A stretch of 64,000 nucleotides of DNA from an uncultured Bacteroidales bacterium (GTDB taxonomy: Bacteria > Bacteroidota > Bacteroidia > Bacteroidales > Bacteroidaceae). Numbering within the stretch: the first letter of the stretch is position 1; each line of letters starts with the position of its first letter. Positions 29,985-42,052 of this stretch are shown here, one piece after another. The stretch lies in contig CACYZY010000004.1 of assembly GCA_902779085.1 (NCBI GenBank), positions 1 to 64,000 of the forward strand, given 5' to 3'. Under the pieces are notes generated by a model. The model saw only the letters and a program-made list of their open reading frames with translations. It did no database searches and was not told the origin of the DNA. A program made the translations under genes and the position numbers.

Positions 29985-31117
29985 TACAATCTTTGAGATA
30001 CTTGTTCAACCATCTTGGGTTTCCATGTAGCAAAATCGCCTGCTATGATATGCCTTCTGGCCTCACCTACTAACCACAAATAAAAAGCCAAATTATGCAA
30101 TGAAGCAATCTGCATAGCTAACAATTCCTGAGCATGGAACAGATGGCGCAGGTATGCTTTGCTATACATCGTATCCACCTTAGAAGCTCCATCCTCTTCA
30201 ATAGGTGAAAAATCGAATTCCCACTTCTTATTCTTCATGTTGATAATGCCCTGCTTGGTAAACAACATTCCATTACGACCATTTCGGGTAGGCATCACAC
30301 AATCGAACATATCTACACCTCTCTCTATTGATTCCAGGATATTGGCGGGGGTACCCACCCCCATTAGGTAGCGAGGTTTATCTTTTGGCAGAATGCCATT
30401 CACCAGCTCTATCATTTCATACATCACCTCAGTAGGCTCTCCCACAGCTAATCCGCCAATGGCATTTCCTTCTGCATTTTTAGATGCGATATATTCAGCT
30501 GATTGGGTGCGTAAATCACGATAGACACAACCTTGTACTATAGGAAACAAAGACTGATGATAACTATATTTAGGTTCGGTTTCTTGGTAACGTTGGATAC
30601 AACGGTCAAGCCAGCGATGTGTACGTTCCATAGATGGTTTGGCATAAGCATAGTCGGCTGTACCTGGTGTACATTCATCAAATGCCATAATGATATCAGC
30701 ACCAATACTTCTCTCAATATCCATCACTTTCTCTGGAGTAAAAAAAAGTTTACTGCCATCAATATGTGAACGGAATTCCACACCTTCCTCTTTCATTTTG
30801 CGGATGCCGGTAAGAGAAAACACCTGGAAGCCGCCACTATCTGTCAGCATTGGGCGGTCGAATGAATTGAACTTGTGTAAGCCTCCCACTCGTTCTAATA
30901 CTTCCAATCCTGGACGCAAGTACAGGTGATAGGTATTGCCCAAAATGATTTGTGCTTTTACGTCATCTTTCAAGTCAGACACCTGCACACCTTTCACAGA
31001 TCCTACTGTCCCTACAGGCATGAAGATAGGTGTTTCTATCTGCCCATGGGCAGTAGTAATCAAACCTGCACGCGCATTTGTCTTAGTATCGGTATATTGT
31101 AACTCAAAAGTCATCAT
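29984..31117 (-). CDS. tgt: Queuine tRNA-guanine transglycosylase lacking zinc cysteines
   Basis: 377 aa. Exchanges guanine 34 for preQ1 in GUN-anticodon tRNAs. Catalytic marks: LTDSGGFQVFSL (general acid/base Asp), FDECTPGTADYAYAK, GLAVGEP, and nucleophile Asp in GVDMFDCVMPTRNGRNG. The C-terminal zinc site should read C-x-C-x2-C before the S/TKAYLRHLF helix; here the stretch DFSPIEEDGASKVDTMYSKAYLRHLF region has no cysteine, although the distal His (SLHNL) is kept. Starts 13 bases after lon; ATG 31114 is an equally good start. Confidence 0.93.
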   Translation of the reverse strand: MMTFELQYTDTKTNARAGLITTAHGQIETPIFMPVGTVGSVKGVQVSDLKDDVKAQIILGNTYHLYLRPGLEVLERVGGLHKFNSFDRPMLTDSGGFQVFSLTGIRKMKEEGVEFRSHIDGSKLFFTPEKVMDIERSIGADIIMAFDECTPGTADYAYAKPSMERTHRWLDRCIQRYQETEPKYSYHQSLFPIVQGCVYRDLRTQSAEYIASKNAEGNAIGGLAVGEPTEVMYEMIELVNGILPKDKPRYLMGVGTPANILESIERGVDMFDCVMPTRNGRNGMLFTKQGIINMKNKKWEFDFSPIEEDGASKVDTMYSKAYLRHLFHAQELLAMQIASLHNLAFYLWLVGEARRHIIAGDFATWKPKMVEQVSQRL

Positions 31118-31130
31118 CGACGAACACCAC

Positions 31131-33605
31131 TTATTCTTCTTTCTTCTTATTGTCTTCTACTACAGTCAAGTCAATAGCATCCGCCACTTTCTCTTTCAGC
31201 AATGCCAAGTCGAATACCTCTTTTACATCTTTCACGAAATGGAAAGTTAATCCTTCTATGTAAATAGGTTGAATATCCTCTATATTCTTACGATTGGCCT
31301 CACTTAAGATAATTTCCTTGATACCTGCACGTTTTGCTGCCAGTATCTTCTCTTTGATACCACCAACAGGCAACACTTTTCCTCGCAAGGTAATCTCACC
31401 TGTCATTGCCACATTGGCCTTTACCTTGCGCTGTGTCAATGCTGAAGCCAACGAAGTTGCCATCGTAATTCCTGCAGAAGGGCCATCCTTGGGTACTGCT
31501 CCCTCAGGCACATGAATATGAATGTCCCACTGATCAAATACCCTTACATCAATATCCAACAATTGGGGATGTGCCTTGATGTATTCTACTGCCAGCATGG
31601 CCGACTCTTTCATCACATCACCCAGACTTCCTGTCAGTGTAAGTTTACCCTTACCATGATTCAGACTGGTTTCTATGAAAAGAATCTCACCTCCTACTGC
31701 TGTCCAAGCCAAACCTGTTACCACTCCAGCATAGTCGTTACCTTGATATTTGTCACGGCTGTATTCCTGAACGCCCAAGTAGCCACGCAAATCAGCTGGT
31801 TTTACCTCATTTTTGGCCAAAACACCATCTTTAGCATATTGATATGCCATTTTACGCAACACCTTGCCTATTTTCTTTTCTAACTCTCGCACACCACTCT
31901 CACGAGTATAATTCTCAATAATGGCCTCTAAAGTAGCCTTAGGGAATTTTACCTCACCCTTCTTCATGCCGTTAGCTTCAAGTTGCTTAGGCACCAAGTG
32001 CTTGCGAGCAATCTCTATCTTTTCTTCAGTAAGATAACCACTCAATTCTATTAGCTCCATACGGTCAAGCAAAGGCTGTGGAATAGTCTGCAGATTGTTG
32101 GCGGTAGCTATAAACATTACCTTCGAGAGATCGTAATCCACATCCAGATAATTGTCGTGGAAGGTAGCGTTCTGCTCAGGATCAAGCACCTCCAACAAAG
32201 CTGACGAAGGATCACCATGCACATCGTTACCCAGTTTGTCCACTTCATCAAGTACAATCACAGGATTAGACGAACCTGCTTTCATCATACCTTTGATGAT
32301 TCTACCAGGCATAGCACCGATATAGGTTTTGCGATGTCCACGAATTTCAGCCTCATCGTGTACACCACCTAATGACATACGAATATATTTACGCTTCAGT
32401 GCCGTAGCAATCGACTTACCCAAAGAAGTCTTACCTACTCCAGGAGGGCCATAGAGACAGATAATGGGCGACTTCATATCACCTTTCAGCTTCAACACGG
32501 CCAGATGTTCAAGAATGCGTTCCTTCACACGCTCCAATCCATAATGGTCTTTATTGAGTACCTTCTCAGCATTCTGTATATTCAAATTATCGGTAGTATA
32601 GATACCCCAAGGCAAACCCATCATGGTTTTGAGATAATCCAGTTGCATGCTGTACTCCGGCGACTGCTGATGCATTTGCTCTAATTTATCCACCTCTTTG
32701 AGGAATGTATTCTTCACCTCCTCATTCCACTTGATGGTATTAGCCTTCTTGCGCATTTCCTCAATCTCGCGCCTAGAACCATTGCCACCCAACTCATCCT
32801 GAATAGTCTTGATCTGCTGTTGCAAGAAATATTCTCGCTGCTGCTGGTCTATGTCTTCACGCGCCCTCATCTGAATAGATGCCTTGATTTCAGCCAACTG
32901 CACCTCACGGCTCATCAGTCCTAACAGACGGTAAGCTCGATCTTTCAACGAATCCATCATTAAAAGTTCCATCTTCTCCTCAATCTGGATAGGCAAATGG
33001 GCACAAAGGAAATTCACAAGAAAGAGTGAGCTGGTAATATTTTTAATAGCAAAAGCAGAATCTGGTGGCACAATGTCAGACAATCTAATAAACTTGATAG
33101 CCATATCTTTGATAGCTTCCAAGAGTGGACGCGTCTCTTTATCGTCCTTGGGGAACATGATATCATTCAGAGGGGCTACCCTTCCCTTAAGATAAGGATC
33201 ATGCTGTGTAACCTCCAAAAGTTTCACACGCCTGAAACCCTGCAAGATCACTGTAGTAGTATTGTCAGGCATTTCCAAAAGGCGCAATACCTTGGCCACC
33301 ACACCTACAGTGTGAAGGTCCTCCATAATTGGATCTTCTGTATCTGATTGTTTTTGGCAGAACACCCCTATTTGCAATCCTTTCCGCTCAGCTTCCTTTA
33401 CCAAGCGTAAAGAAGATTTCCTTCCTATCGTGACAGGCAGCACTACACCAGGGAAATGCACCATGTTCCTAACAGGTAACAAAGGCATTTCGTCATTCAC
33501 TTCAAAATTCACAAATCTATCTTCCGAACCACTATCCAAGTCAGTGAACACGGAAATAACTTTCTCTTGTCTGTCGTCTTCTTCGTCAAATCTGTAATTC
33601 TTCAT
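31131..33605 (-). CDS. lon: Lon ATP-dependent protease
   Basis: 824 aa from ATG 33605; the frame opens at 33644, but the 33605 start gives the normal N-terminus. Substrate-binding LAN domain ([19 protein letters not shown], here [14 protein letters not shown] near 35), coiled helical region, AAA+ module with Walker [10 protein letters not shown] and Walker [11 protein letters not shown], and C-terminal serine protease with catalytic Ser in PKDGPSAG and Lys in GGIKEK. Cytoplasmic homohexamer that removes damaged and regulatory proteins. First gene of the lon-tgt-lpt operon. Confidence 0.97.
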   Translation of the reverse strand: MKNYRFDEEDDRQEKVISVFTDLDSGSEDRFVNFEVNDEMPLLPVRNMVHFPGVVLPVTIGRKSSLRLVKEAERKGLQIGVFCQKQSDTEDPIMEDLHTVGVVAKVLRLLEMPDNTTTVILQGFRRVKLLEVTQHDPYLKGRVAPLNDIMFPKDDKETRPLLEAIKDMAIKFIRLSDIVPPDSAFAIKNITSSLFLVNFLCAHLPIQIEEKMELLMMDSLKDRAYRLLGLMSREVQLAEIKASIQMRAREDIDQQQREYFLQQQIKTIQDELGGNGSRREIEEMRKKANTIKWNEEVKNTFLKEVDKLEQMHQQSPEYSMQLDYLKTMMGLPWGIYTTDNLNIQNAEKVLNKDHYGLERVKERILEHLAVLKLKGDMKSPIICLYGPPGVGKTSLGKSIATALKRKYIRMSLGGVHDEAEIRGHRKTYIGAMPGRIIKGMMKAGSSNPVIVLDEVDKLGNDVHGDPSSALLEVLDPEQNATFHDNYLDVDYDLSKVMFIATANNLQTIPQPLLDRMELIELSGYLTEEKIEIARKHLVPKQLEANGMKKGEVKFPKATLEAIIENYTRESGVRELEKKIGKVLRKMAYQYAKDGVLAKNEVKPADLRGYLGVQEYSRDKYQGNDYAGVVTGLAWTAVGGEILFIETSLNHGKGKLTLTGSLGDVMKESAMLAVEYIKAHPQLLDIDVRVFDQWDIHIHVPEGAVPKDGPSAGITMATSLASALTQRKVKANVAMTGEITLRGKVLPVGGIKEKILAAKRAGIKEIILSEANRKNIEDIQPIYIEGLTFHFVKDVKEVFDLALLKEKVADAIDLTVVEDNKKKEE

Positions 33606-33780
33606 CGTCTTTTCACCTAAAAAATCATGCCACACATGTGACAAAGCCTAAAAAGCGTGTAAAGTTACGGCTAATTATTCATTTTCCCACGCTCTCGCCT
33701 ATTAAAAAACAAAAAATATACCAAAAACTGCTGAAATAGCCGAATAATCCATAAATTTGCACCAATTTTCAGCAGACAAT

Positions 33781-34509
33781 ATGTCGAACGCCTATTTTCA
33801 GTTCAAGCAATTCACCATCTGGCATCATCGTTGTGCCATGAAGGTGGGTACCGACGGAGTACTAGCTGGTGCTTTAGCCCCTATCGGAAGCATCAACAGT
33901 ATTCTAGATGTGGGCACAGGCAGTGGACTTATTGCATTAATGCTAGCACAACGATGCCCAAAGGCACAGATTACAGCTATAGAAATAGATGATAATGCAG
34001 CTGCACAAGCAGAAGAGAATTTTGCAGCTTCACCTTGGTCTGAGCGCATCCAACTGATTCATGGTGATTTCAACGACTATGTTTCTGATACAAAGTTCGA
34101 CCTTATAGTGAGCAATCCCCCCTATTTTACTGATGCCTTGAGGAACCCAGATCCTCAGCGGTCAGTAGCTCGTCATAACGAAACGCTAAACTATTATCAG
34201 CTTTTTTATCATGCCAGACAATTGCTTAAGCTTGGGGGTAATTGTTGCCTGATTATTCCAGCTGAAGCTGAGTCTTTTGTCAATGAGAATGCATGCCAGA
34301 ATCACTTCTTTCCTAGGGAAGTAATACGCATCTACACAAAAATGGGCAAACCTTGCCGTCGCATATTTATCACCTACTGGATGGGGAATAATCATGACCT
34401 GTCATATCCATACGTTCACAAAGATGAGTCTTTATGTCTGATGAACTCTGACGGCAGTTATTCTGCCGAATATAGACAACTTACAGAAGATTTTTATATC
34501 AAATTATGA
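33781..34509 (+). CDS. tRNA1(Val) adenine-37 N6-methyltransferase family protein
   Basis: 242 aa from ATG 33781; the longer frame start at 33757 falls inside the -7 box TAAATTTG (33752-33759). SAM motif I is ILDVGTGSGLIALML, the acidic post-I residue is in AIEIDDN, and the target-amine motif is SNPPYF. The N-terminal FKQFTIWHHRCAMKVGTDGVL block is typical of the YfiC/TrmN6 group, which methylates A37 of tRNA-Val in E. coli. Overlaps the next gene by ATGA. Confidence 0.87.
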   Translation: MSNAYFQFKQFTIWHHRCAMKVGTDGVLAGALAPIGSINSILDVGTGSGLIALMLAQRCPKAQITAIEIDDNAAAQAEENFAASPWSERIQLIHGDFNDYVSDTKFDLIVSNPPYFTDALRNPDPQRSVARHNETLNYYQLFYHARQLLKLGGNCCLIIPAEAESFVNENACQNHFFPREVIRIYTKMGKPCRRIFITYWMGNNHDLSYPYVHKDESLCLMNSDGSYSAEYRQLTEDFYIKL

Positions 34510-35432
34510 AAGGGAGAATTTTCAAAGGATATTTGCTGGGCATCATTGGTTCAGCCTGCTACGGATTAAATCCATTATTTGCCCTTCCTCTATACCAAAA
34601 AGGTCTATCTCCAGATTCTGTGTTATTCTACCGATACTTTTTTGCCATCATCTTATTGGCAATGTTGATGAAGTATCACGGACAATCATTCTCCTTAAAG
34701 CGTAATGAAATCTTACCATTGGCCATCATGGGAATCCTTTTCTCAATTTCATCATTAACCTTGTTCATGAGTTATAACTATATGGATGCTGGCATTGCCT
34801 CCACCATCCTTTTCCTATATCCCATCATGGTGGCAGTAATCAGTGCATTGGTTTTCCATGAGAAGTTATCGCTGATGACGATAATTGCCATAGTCTTGGC
34901 TTTCTGGGGCATCAGTATGTTGAATGAGAATGGTTCTGGCAAGCCACTGAATTTTATGGGATTATTGCTTGTGGCACTATCAGCTTTGTCGTATGCTATT
35001 TATTTGATTGGTGTAAACCGTTCTGTTTTGAAATCTATGCCAACTGAGAAACTTACATTCTACAGCATCCTATTTGGCATCAGTATTTATTTAATTAGAT
35101 TAAACTTCCTCACCGACTTGCAACCACTTAACACGCCCTTCATGTGGATGAATGCTATCGGGCTGGCTTTATTACCCACCGTTATTTCATTAGTAACCAT
35201 CACAGCCTCCATTCACTTGATTGGCTCCACACCGACTTCAATACTTGGAGCCCTAGAACCTGTCACAGCTTTGGTTTGTGGCGTATTAGTGTTTGGTGAG
35301 CTACTTACTTTCAAGAATATCATTGGCATATTAATGGTGCTTTCTGCTGTTACCGTTATTGTAACCGTCAAGCCAATATCACGATTCATCCGTTACGAGC
35401 ATATCCAGTATAAAAGAAGGAGAAGAAATTAG
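34506..35432 (+). CDS. EamA/DMT-family transporter
   Basis: 308 aa with ten hydrophobic segments in two five-helix EamA repeats (first around 8-140, second around 150-290), including GAYGLNPLF-like start (SACYGLNPLF) and the second-repeat end LGALEPVTALVCGVLVFGE. Inner-membrane drug/metabolite exporter type; substrate unknown. Coupled to the methyltransferase gene by a four-base overlap. Confidence 0.88.
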   Translation: MKGRIFKGYLLGIIGSACYGLNPLFALPLYQKGLSPDSVLFYRYFFAIILLAMLMKYHGQSFSLKRNEILPLAIMGILFSISSLTLFMSYNYMDAGIASTILFLYPIMVAVISALVFHEKLSLMTIIAIVLAFWGISMLNENGSGKPLNFMGLLLVALSALSYAIYLIGVNRSVLKSMPTEKLTFYSILFGISIYLIRLNFLTDLQPLNTPFMWMNAIGLALLPTVISLVTITASIHLIGSTPTSILGALEPVTALVCGVLVFGELLTFKNIIGILMVLSAVTVIVTVKPISRFIRYEHIQYKRRRRN

Positions 35433-35528
35433 CTACACATAAAAAGTTGTTATTTTAATACCAAAAGGCACTGCATACAGAAGTTTTTTCATTATCTTTG
35501 ACCGCTATTTATAACAAAAGAGAAAGAA

Positions 35529-36836
35529 ATGCAAGAGGAAGTTATTGAAACAAAGCAAAGATTCAGGATTCATGGTTGGCTGGCCTTGAGTCCTATGCTG
35601 GTTTTCCTTCTCTCTTATTTGGGGGCTTCACTCCTGCTTAATGATTTCTACAAAATACCTATTACAGTAGCTTTTTTGCTTTCGTCGTGCTATGCAGTAG
35701 CTATCACCCGCGGGTTATCTATCGACGAGCGTATCAGCGTATTTTCAAGAGGAGCCAGCGACAAGAGCATCCTGCTCATGGTGTGGATCTTTATTTTGGC
35801 AGGTGCTTTTGCCCAAGGAGCCAAACAGATGGGCGCCATTGACTCAGTGGTAAACCTCACCCTTACCGTACTTCCTGGCGATCTTTTACTAGCAGGCATT
35901 TTCTTAGCATCATGTTTCATATCTTTGTCAGTAGGTACCAGTGTAGGTACCATTGCTGCTTTGGTACCTGTAGCAAGTGGATTGGCAGCAAAGACCGGCA
36001 TTGACCTACCATTCATGACAGCAGTGGTAGTAGGTGGTTCGTTCTTTGGTGACAATCTGTCGTTTATCAGTGATACCACTATTGCCGCGACACAGACACA
36101 AGATTGCCTAATGAAGGACAAATTCCGTGTGAACATACAAATCATTCTACCAGCTGCTCTCGTATCGCTAGTCATTTATATCATACAAGGAATAGCACTC
36201 GATGTTACGCCCGATATTGGCCCTATTGAATGGCCACTGGTAATTCCTTATTTGTTAGTGCTCATCCTAGCCCTTGGAGGTATGAACGTGATGCTAGTGT
36301 TGCTTATCGGTTTAGTGGCAACAGGCATCATAGGTACATTTACTGGCACACCATTTTTCAGTTGGTTAGGAGCTATGGGTGAAGGCATCATGGGTATGAG
36401 TGAACTCATCATTGTTACATTGCTGGCAGGTGGTATGCTTGAGATGATACGCTTCAATGGTGGAATTGCATTCATCATCAAGAAGATGACAAAGCGCATC
36501 AAAGGCAAACGTGGTGCCGAGATGAGCATTGGTGTATTAGTGGGACTGGCAGATCTTTGTACTGCTAACAACACCATAGCCATCATCACCACTGCCCCTA
36601 TTGCACGCCAGATATCGCAGCAGTTCGGTTTAGACAAGCGTAAAGTGGCCAGCATCCTCGATACCTTCTCATGCATGGTACAAGGCATCATTCCTTACGG
36701 GGCGCAAATGCTCATTGCTTCTGGCCTTGCCGGTATCTCGCCCGTCAGCATCACAGGGTCGTTATACTACCCATTCTGCATGGGAATATGTGCCATTCTT
36801 GCCATCATGCTACGCCTGCCTCGCAAATATTCATAG
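35529..36836 (+). CDS. NhaC-family Na+/H+ antiporter
   Basis: 435 aa, about eleven membrane helices. Blocks typical of PF03553: VWIFILAGAFAQGAKQMGAID, SVGTSVGTIAALVPVASGLA, VVVGGSFFGDNLSFISDTTI, and LADLCTANNTIAIITTAPIA. Exchanges sodium for protons across the inner membrane; related carriers move malate/lactate or amines, so the substrate is not certain. A -7 box TATCTTTG lies at 35493-35500. The 188 bases after the stop hold only the rpsP promoter and leader. Confidence 0.88.
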   Translation: MQEEVIETKQRFRIHGWLALSPMLVFLLSYLGASLLLNDFYKIPITVAFLLSSCYAVAITRGLSIDERISVFSRGASDKSILLMVWIFILAGAFAQGAKQMGAIDSVVNLTLTVLPGDLLLAGIFLASCFISLSVGTSVGTIAALVPVASGLAAKTGIDLPFMTAVVVGGSFFGDNLSFISDTTIAATQTQDCLMKDKFRVNIQIILPAALVSLVIYIIQGIALDVTPDIGPIEWPLVIPYLLVLILALGGMNVMLVLLIGLVATGIIGTFTGTPFFSWLGAMGEGIMGMSELIIVTLLAGGMLEMIRFNGGIAFIIKKMTKRIKGKRGAEMSIGVLVGLADLCTANNTIAIITTAPIARQISQQFGLDKRKVASILDTFSCMVQGIIPYGAQMLIASGLAGISPVSITGSLYYPFCMGICAILAIMLRLPRKYS

Positions 36837-36931
36837 TATTTCAGAGTATCCAAACTTGTTTGCTCTATGCCGAGTCATGACGAGATAGTTGCTGAGCATA
36901 ATTGTGAATATAAATTATTCTTAATAAAAGT

Positions 36932-36962
36932 TTTGTAGTTTCAGGGAAAACCACTACCTTTG
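36932..36962 (+). promoter_or_regulatory. Promoter of rpsP
   Basis: TTTG (36932-36935), 19 bases, TACCTTTG (36955-36962): perfect consensus; a 63-base leader follows. Confidence 0.8.
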
Positions 36963-37025
36963 CACCCGCCTTTACGAGTTAAGGGCATCAATTCAATTTT
37001 TTAATATTTAAAGTAATTAAAATTT

Positions 37026-37607
37026 ATGGCAACAAGAATTAGATTGCAAAGACATGGTCATAAGAACTATGCATTCTACACCATCGTCATTGCCGATGCA
37101 CAAGCTCCACGTGATGGTAAGTTCATCGAGAGAATTGGTACTTATAACCCAAACACCAATCCTGCCACTGTAGAATTGAAGTTTGATCGTGCACTGTATT
37201 GGGTTAATGTAGGTGCACAGCCAACCGACACAGTACGTAGCATCATGTCACACGAGGGTGTATACCTGATGAAACACCTGCTCACTGGTGTTAAGAAGGG
37301 CGCATTCGACGAGGCTGAAGCTCAGAAGCGTTTCGAAGCTTGGAAGAAAGACAAGCAGAATGGCTTGAAGGCTATCGCTGAAAAGGCTGTTGCTGACAAG
37401 AAAGCTGCTGACGCTGCTCGTCTGGCTGCAGAGAAGAAGGTCAACGAAGAAAAGGCTAAGGCACTGGCTGAAAAGAAAGCCGCAGAAGAAGCTGCAAAAG
37501 CTGCTGAAGAGGCTGCTAAGGCTGCAGAAGAAGCTGCTGCTCAGGCAGAAGAGGCTCCTGCTGAAGCTCCTGCCGATGCTGCTGTTGAAACTCCAGCTGC
37601 TGAATAA
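37026..37607 (+). CDS. rpsP: Ribosomal protein S16 with alanine-rich tail
   Basis: 193 aa. The S16 domain covers about residues 1-85 ([21 protein letters not shown], then [15 protein letters not shown]). The remaining 100 residues are a Lys/Glu/Ala helix with repeated AEEAAKA units and a Pro/Ala end. Long C-terminal tails are common on Bacteroidetes S16; typical bacterial S16 is about 80-90 aa. Monocistronic with a strong promoter and terminator, separate from the rimM-trmD-rplS genes that follow rpsP in other phyla. Confidence 0.95.
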   Translation: MATRIRLQRHGHKNYAFYTIVIADAQAPRDGKFIERIGTYNPNTNPATVELKFDRALYWVNVGAQPTDTVRSIMSHEGVYLMKHLLTGVKKGAFDEAEAQKRFEAWKKDKQNGLKAIAEKAVADKKAADAARLAAEKKVNEEKAKALAEKKAAEEAAKAAEEAAKAAEEAAAQAEEAPAEAPADAAVETPAAE

Positions 37608-37640
37608 AGTCGGGGTTCAATTAGATGATTACAGAAAACG

Positions 37641-37675
37641 CCTCTCCGATGTTCAAATCGGAGAGGTTTTTTTTG
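37641..37675 (+). terminator. Terminator after rpsP
   Basis: CCTCTCCGAT (37641-37650) pairs with ATCGGAGAGG (37657-37666), followed by TTTTTTTTG. The T-run also forms the TTTG (37672-37675) of the next promoter. Confidence 0.88.
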
Positions 37676-37703
37676 TTCACATCCCAGATAATTGTTAACT
37701 TTG
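37672..37703 (+). promoter_or_regulatory. Promoter of thioredoxin-like lipoprotein gene
   Basis: TTTG (37672-37675), 20 bases, TAACTTTG (37696-37703), 31 bases before ATG 37735; the -33 box is shared with the preceding terminator's T-run. Confidence 0.7.
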
Positions 37704-37734
37704 TTCCCAAATAGACTAAACAAAACAAACAAGT

Positions 37735-40027
<2,293 letters not shown>

Positions 40028-40028
40028 T

Positions 40029-40790
40029 ATGAAAGCAATCTGTATGCCTCAGCCTTGGGCCTCACTGCTATGTGCAGGACTGCAAGATGTAATGAGCATG
40101 GCATGGAAGCCGAAAGAGAATCCAGGCAAAATAGCCATTGTTGCCACACAGATTCAGATACCTGAGGACTACCACCAGGCATTGCCTGAGTGTTGGTCAT
40201 ACCGTATCGACAACTATCTGTTGATGGGACAACTAGACACTCTCTCCTCGTTGCCCACTGGAGCTATTGTGGGTTATGTGGATATCACTGGCTTTTCCGA
40301 AAAAGAAGAGTCTGTATGGAGCTTGCCTGACTGTGTCAACTGGAAGTTAGCCAATCCTCATACACTCCAACAGCCCATTCCTTGTGATACTGTAGAGCAG
40401 TTTGTGTTTGATACGCCCCTCATCGACGAGGACCATCTGCCCGAGACTATTGACATACAACAACCATCACTCACAGACGACGGTGTACTCACCTTGCCAC
40501 TCAACCAGCAGAAGTATGATAGCTTAGCTGACGGCGATAAAGAAGTGGATGTAAACCTCTATGCCGACAACCGTGACCTCTTTACGGGTTATACGGGCAA
40601 GATATGGAACCCACGTCCTGTGAAACAGCTTGTAGCTGTGAGCCCTGAAGGGAAGACACAGCGCTATAAGGTAGAGAAGACAGAACTTATCCTCGACCGT
40701 GACGACGATGGTATGCCTCTCAAAATTGAGAAAGTAGGCGGTTGGGAATTTCTCTATTACCTACTATATACCATTGGCGAAAAAATCTGA
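40029..40790 (+). CDS. ASCH-domain protein
   Basis: 253 aa. The start KAICMPQPWASLLCAGLQDV matches the ASCH/PUA-like opening (I-x-Q-P-W-A-x-L-[IL]-x-x-G-x-K-D/E), and residues 60-100 (PTGAIVGYVDITG) give the following beta-barrel strands. The C-terminal half (about 140-253) is unassigned, with a conserved-looking YTGKIWNPRPVKQLVA. ASCH domains bind RNA or nucleotides; no role can be given here. No signal peptide. Confidence 0.7.
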   Translation: MKAICMPQPWASLLCAGLQDVMSMAWKPKENPGKIAIVATQIQIPEDYHQALPECWSYRIDNYLLMGQLDTLSSLPTGAIVGYVDITGFSEKEESVWSLPDCVNWKLANPHTLQQPIPCDTVEQFVFDTPLIDEDHLPETIDIQQPSLTDDGVLTLPLNQQKYDSLADGDKEVDVNLYADNRDLFTGYTGKIWNPRPVKQLVAVSPEGKTQRYKVEKTELILDRDDDGMPLKIEKVGGWEFLYYLLYTIGEKI

Positions 40791-40815
40791 TTTATCAATT
40801 TAATTATTTAATATA

Positions 40816-41757
40816 ATGAACGAGACATCACCCTTTATGGTTTTCTCAGGTACCAACTCAAGGTACCTTGCCGAGCGCATTTGCGCCAGCTTGAATTGTC
40901 CGTTGGGCAACATGAACATTACTCATTTTGCCGACGGTGAGTTTGCTGTATCATACGAAGAGTCCATTCGCGGCGCAATCGTATTCCTGGTACAGTCAAC
41001 CTTCCCCAACTCCGACAACCTCATGGAGTTGCTGCTTATGATTGATGCAGCAAAGCGTGCTTCTGCCAAGTCTATCGTGGCCGTTGTCCCCTACTTCGGT
41101 TGGGCTCGCCAGGATCGTAAGGACAAGCCACGTGTATCCATTGGTGCCAAGCTGGTGGCTGATTTGTTGTCTGTAGCCGGTATCGACCGCCTCATCACTA
41201 TGGACTTACATGCTGATCAGATTCAGGGCTTCTTCGACGTTCCTGTAGATCATCTGTATGCATCCAGCGTATTTATCCCATACATCGAATCGCTCAACCT
41301 GGGTGATAACCTTGTCATGGCTTCTCCTGACGTGGGTGGTTCTAAGCGTGCAGGTGCCTATGCCAAGTATTTTGACGTGCCTTTGGTACTCTGCAACAAG
41401 ACACGTGAGAAAGCCAACGTGGTAGCAAGCATGCAAGTAATTGGCGAAGTTAAGGACAAGGACGTTATCTTGATTGACGACATTGTGGATACAGCCGGTA
41501 CCATCACCAAGGCAGCTAACCTAATGATGGAGAATGGCGCTCGTTCAGTACGTGCCATTGCCAGCCATTGCGTGATGTCTGACCCTGCTTCATTCCGTGT
41601 GCAGGAGTCACAGTTGGAAGAGATGGTCTTTACCGACAGCATTCCTTACAGCAAGAAGTGTGACAAGGTGAAGCAATTGAGCATTGCCGACATCTTTGCA
41701 GAAACCATCCGTCGTGTGGTTTGCAACGAGTCCATCAGCTCTCAGTACATCATCTAA
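40816..41757 (+). CDS. prs: Ribose-phosphate pyrophosphokinase
   Basis: 313 aa, normal length. Makes PRPP from ribose-5-phosphate and ATP. FSGTNSRYLAERI at the start, the ATP-binding flexible loop region WARQDRKDKPRVSIGAKL, DLHADQIQGFFDVPVDHLY, and the PRPP-binding loop VILIDDIVDTAGTI are all present. Stands alone with terminator at 41784. Confidence 0.97.
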   Translation: MNETSPFMVFSGTNSRYLAERICASLNCPLGNMNITHFADGEFAVSYEESIRGAIVFLVQSTFPNSDNLMELLLMIDAAKRASAKSIVAVVPYFGWARQDRKDKPRVSIGAKLVADLLSVAGIDRLITMDLHADQIQGFFDVPVDHLYASSVFIPYIESLNLGDNLVMASPDVGGSKRAGAYAKYFDVPLVLCNKTREKANVVASMQVIGEVKDKDVILIDDIVDTAGTITKAANLMMENGARSVRAIASHCVMSDPASFRVQESQLEEMVFTDSIPYSKKCDKVKQLSIADIFAETIRRVVCNESISSQYII

Positions 41758-41783
41758 GCTGTAACCATTCATTAAAGATTATA

Positions 41784-41813
41784 GGGGCACCATAAATAGT
41801 GCCCCTTTTTTTG
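41784..41813 (+). terminator. Terminator after prs
   Basis: GGGGCAC (41784-41790) pairs with GTGCCCC (41799-41805), followed by TTTTTTT. Confidence 0.88.
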
Positions 41814-41859
41814 TCTGGAAACATCAAAAACAGCCATCCCTGAAAAAAGGCATTACTAC

Positions 41860-42038
41860 GGGTAGTCGCAGTATCTGCCACAGGTCGTCGGAAAGCCTTG
41901 CATGAGTCATCGCAGTATCTCCTATAGGGGTATAACAGATACTGCGTCGGGTGATGGCAGATATTGCGGCCAGTGGTGGCAAGCTTTACGCCATGTGATA
42001 GCAAGCTTTTGTGACACCCATAGCAGACTTTAGCAGCG
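41860..42038. repeat. Degenerate 22-23-bp tandem repeat (eight units)
   Basis: Eight consecutive units start at 41860, 41883, 41906, 41929, 41951, 41973, 41995 and 42017 (three of 23 bases, five of 22). Shared pattern is GTsrTnGCAg/aa(g)nnTTnGC. Inside, CGCAGTATCT (41911-41920) and AGATACTGCG (41937-41946) form a perfect inverted repeat. No gene is seen in 41758-42052. Confidence 0.6.
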
Positions 42039-42052
42039 CCAATTGGAGGCTA

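Noticed and set aside
35690..36175. 161-codon minus-strand frame opposite the NhaC gene
   Set aside because: Antisense shadow; composition is that of a reverse-complemented membrane protein.
41860..42038. Tandem repeat as a CRISPR array
   Set aside because: Units are contiguous and degenerate, with no unique spacers.
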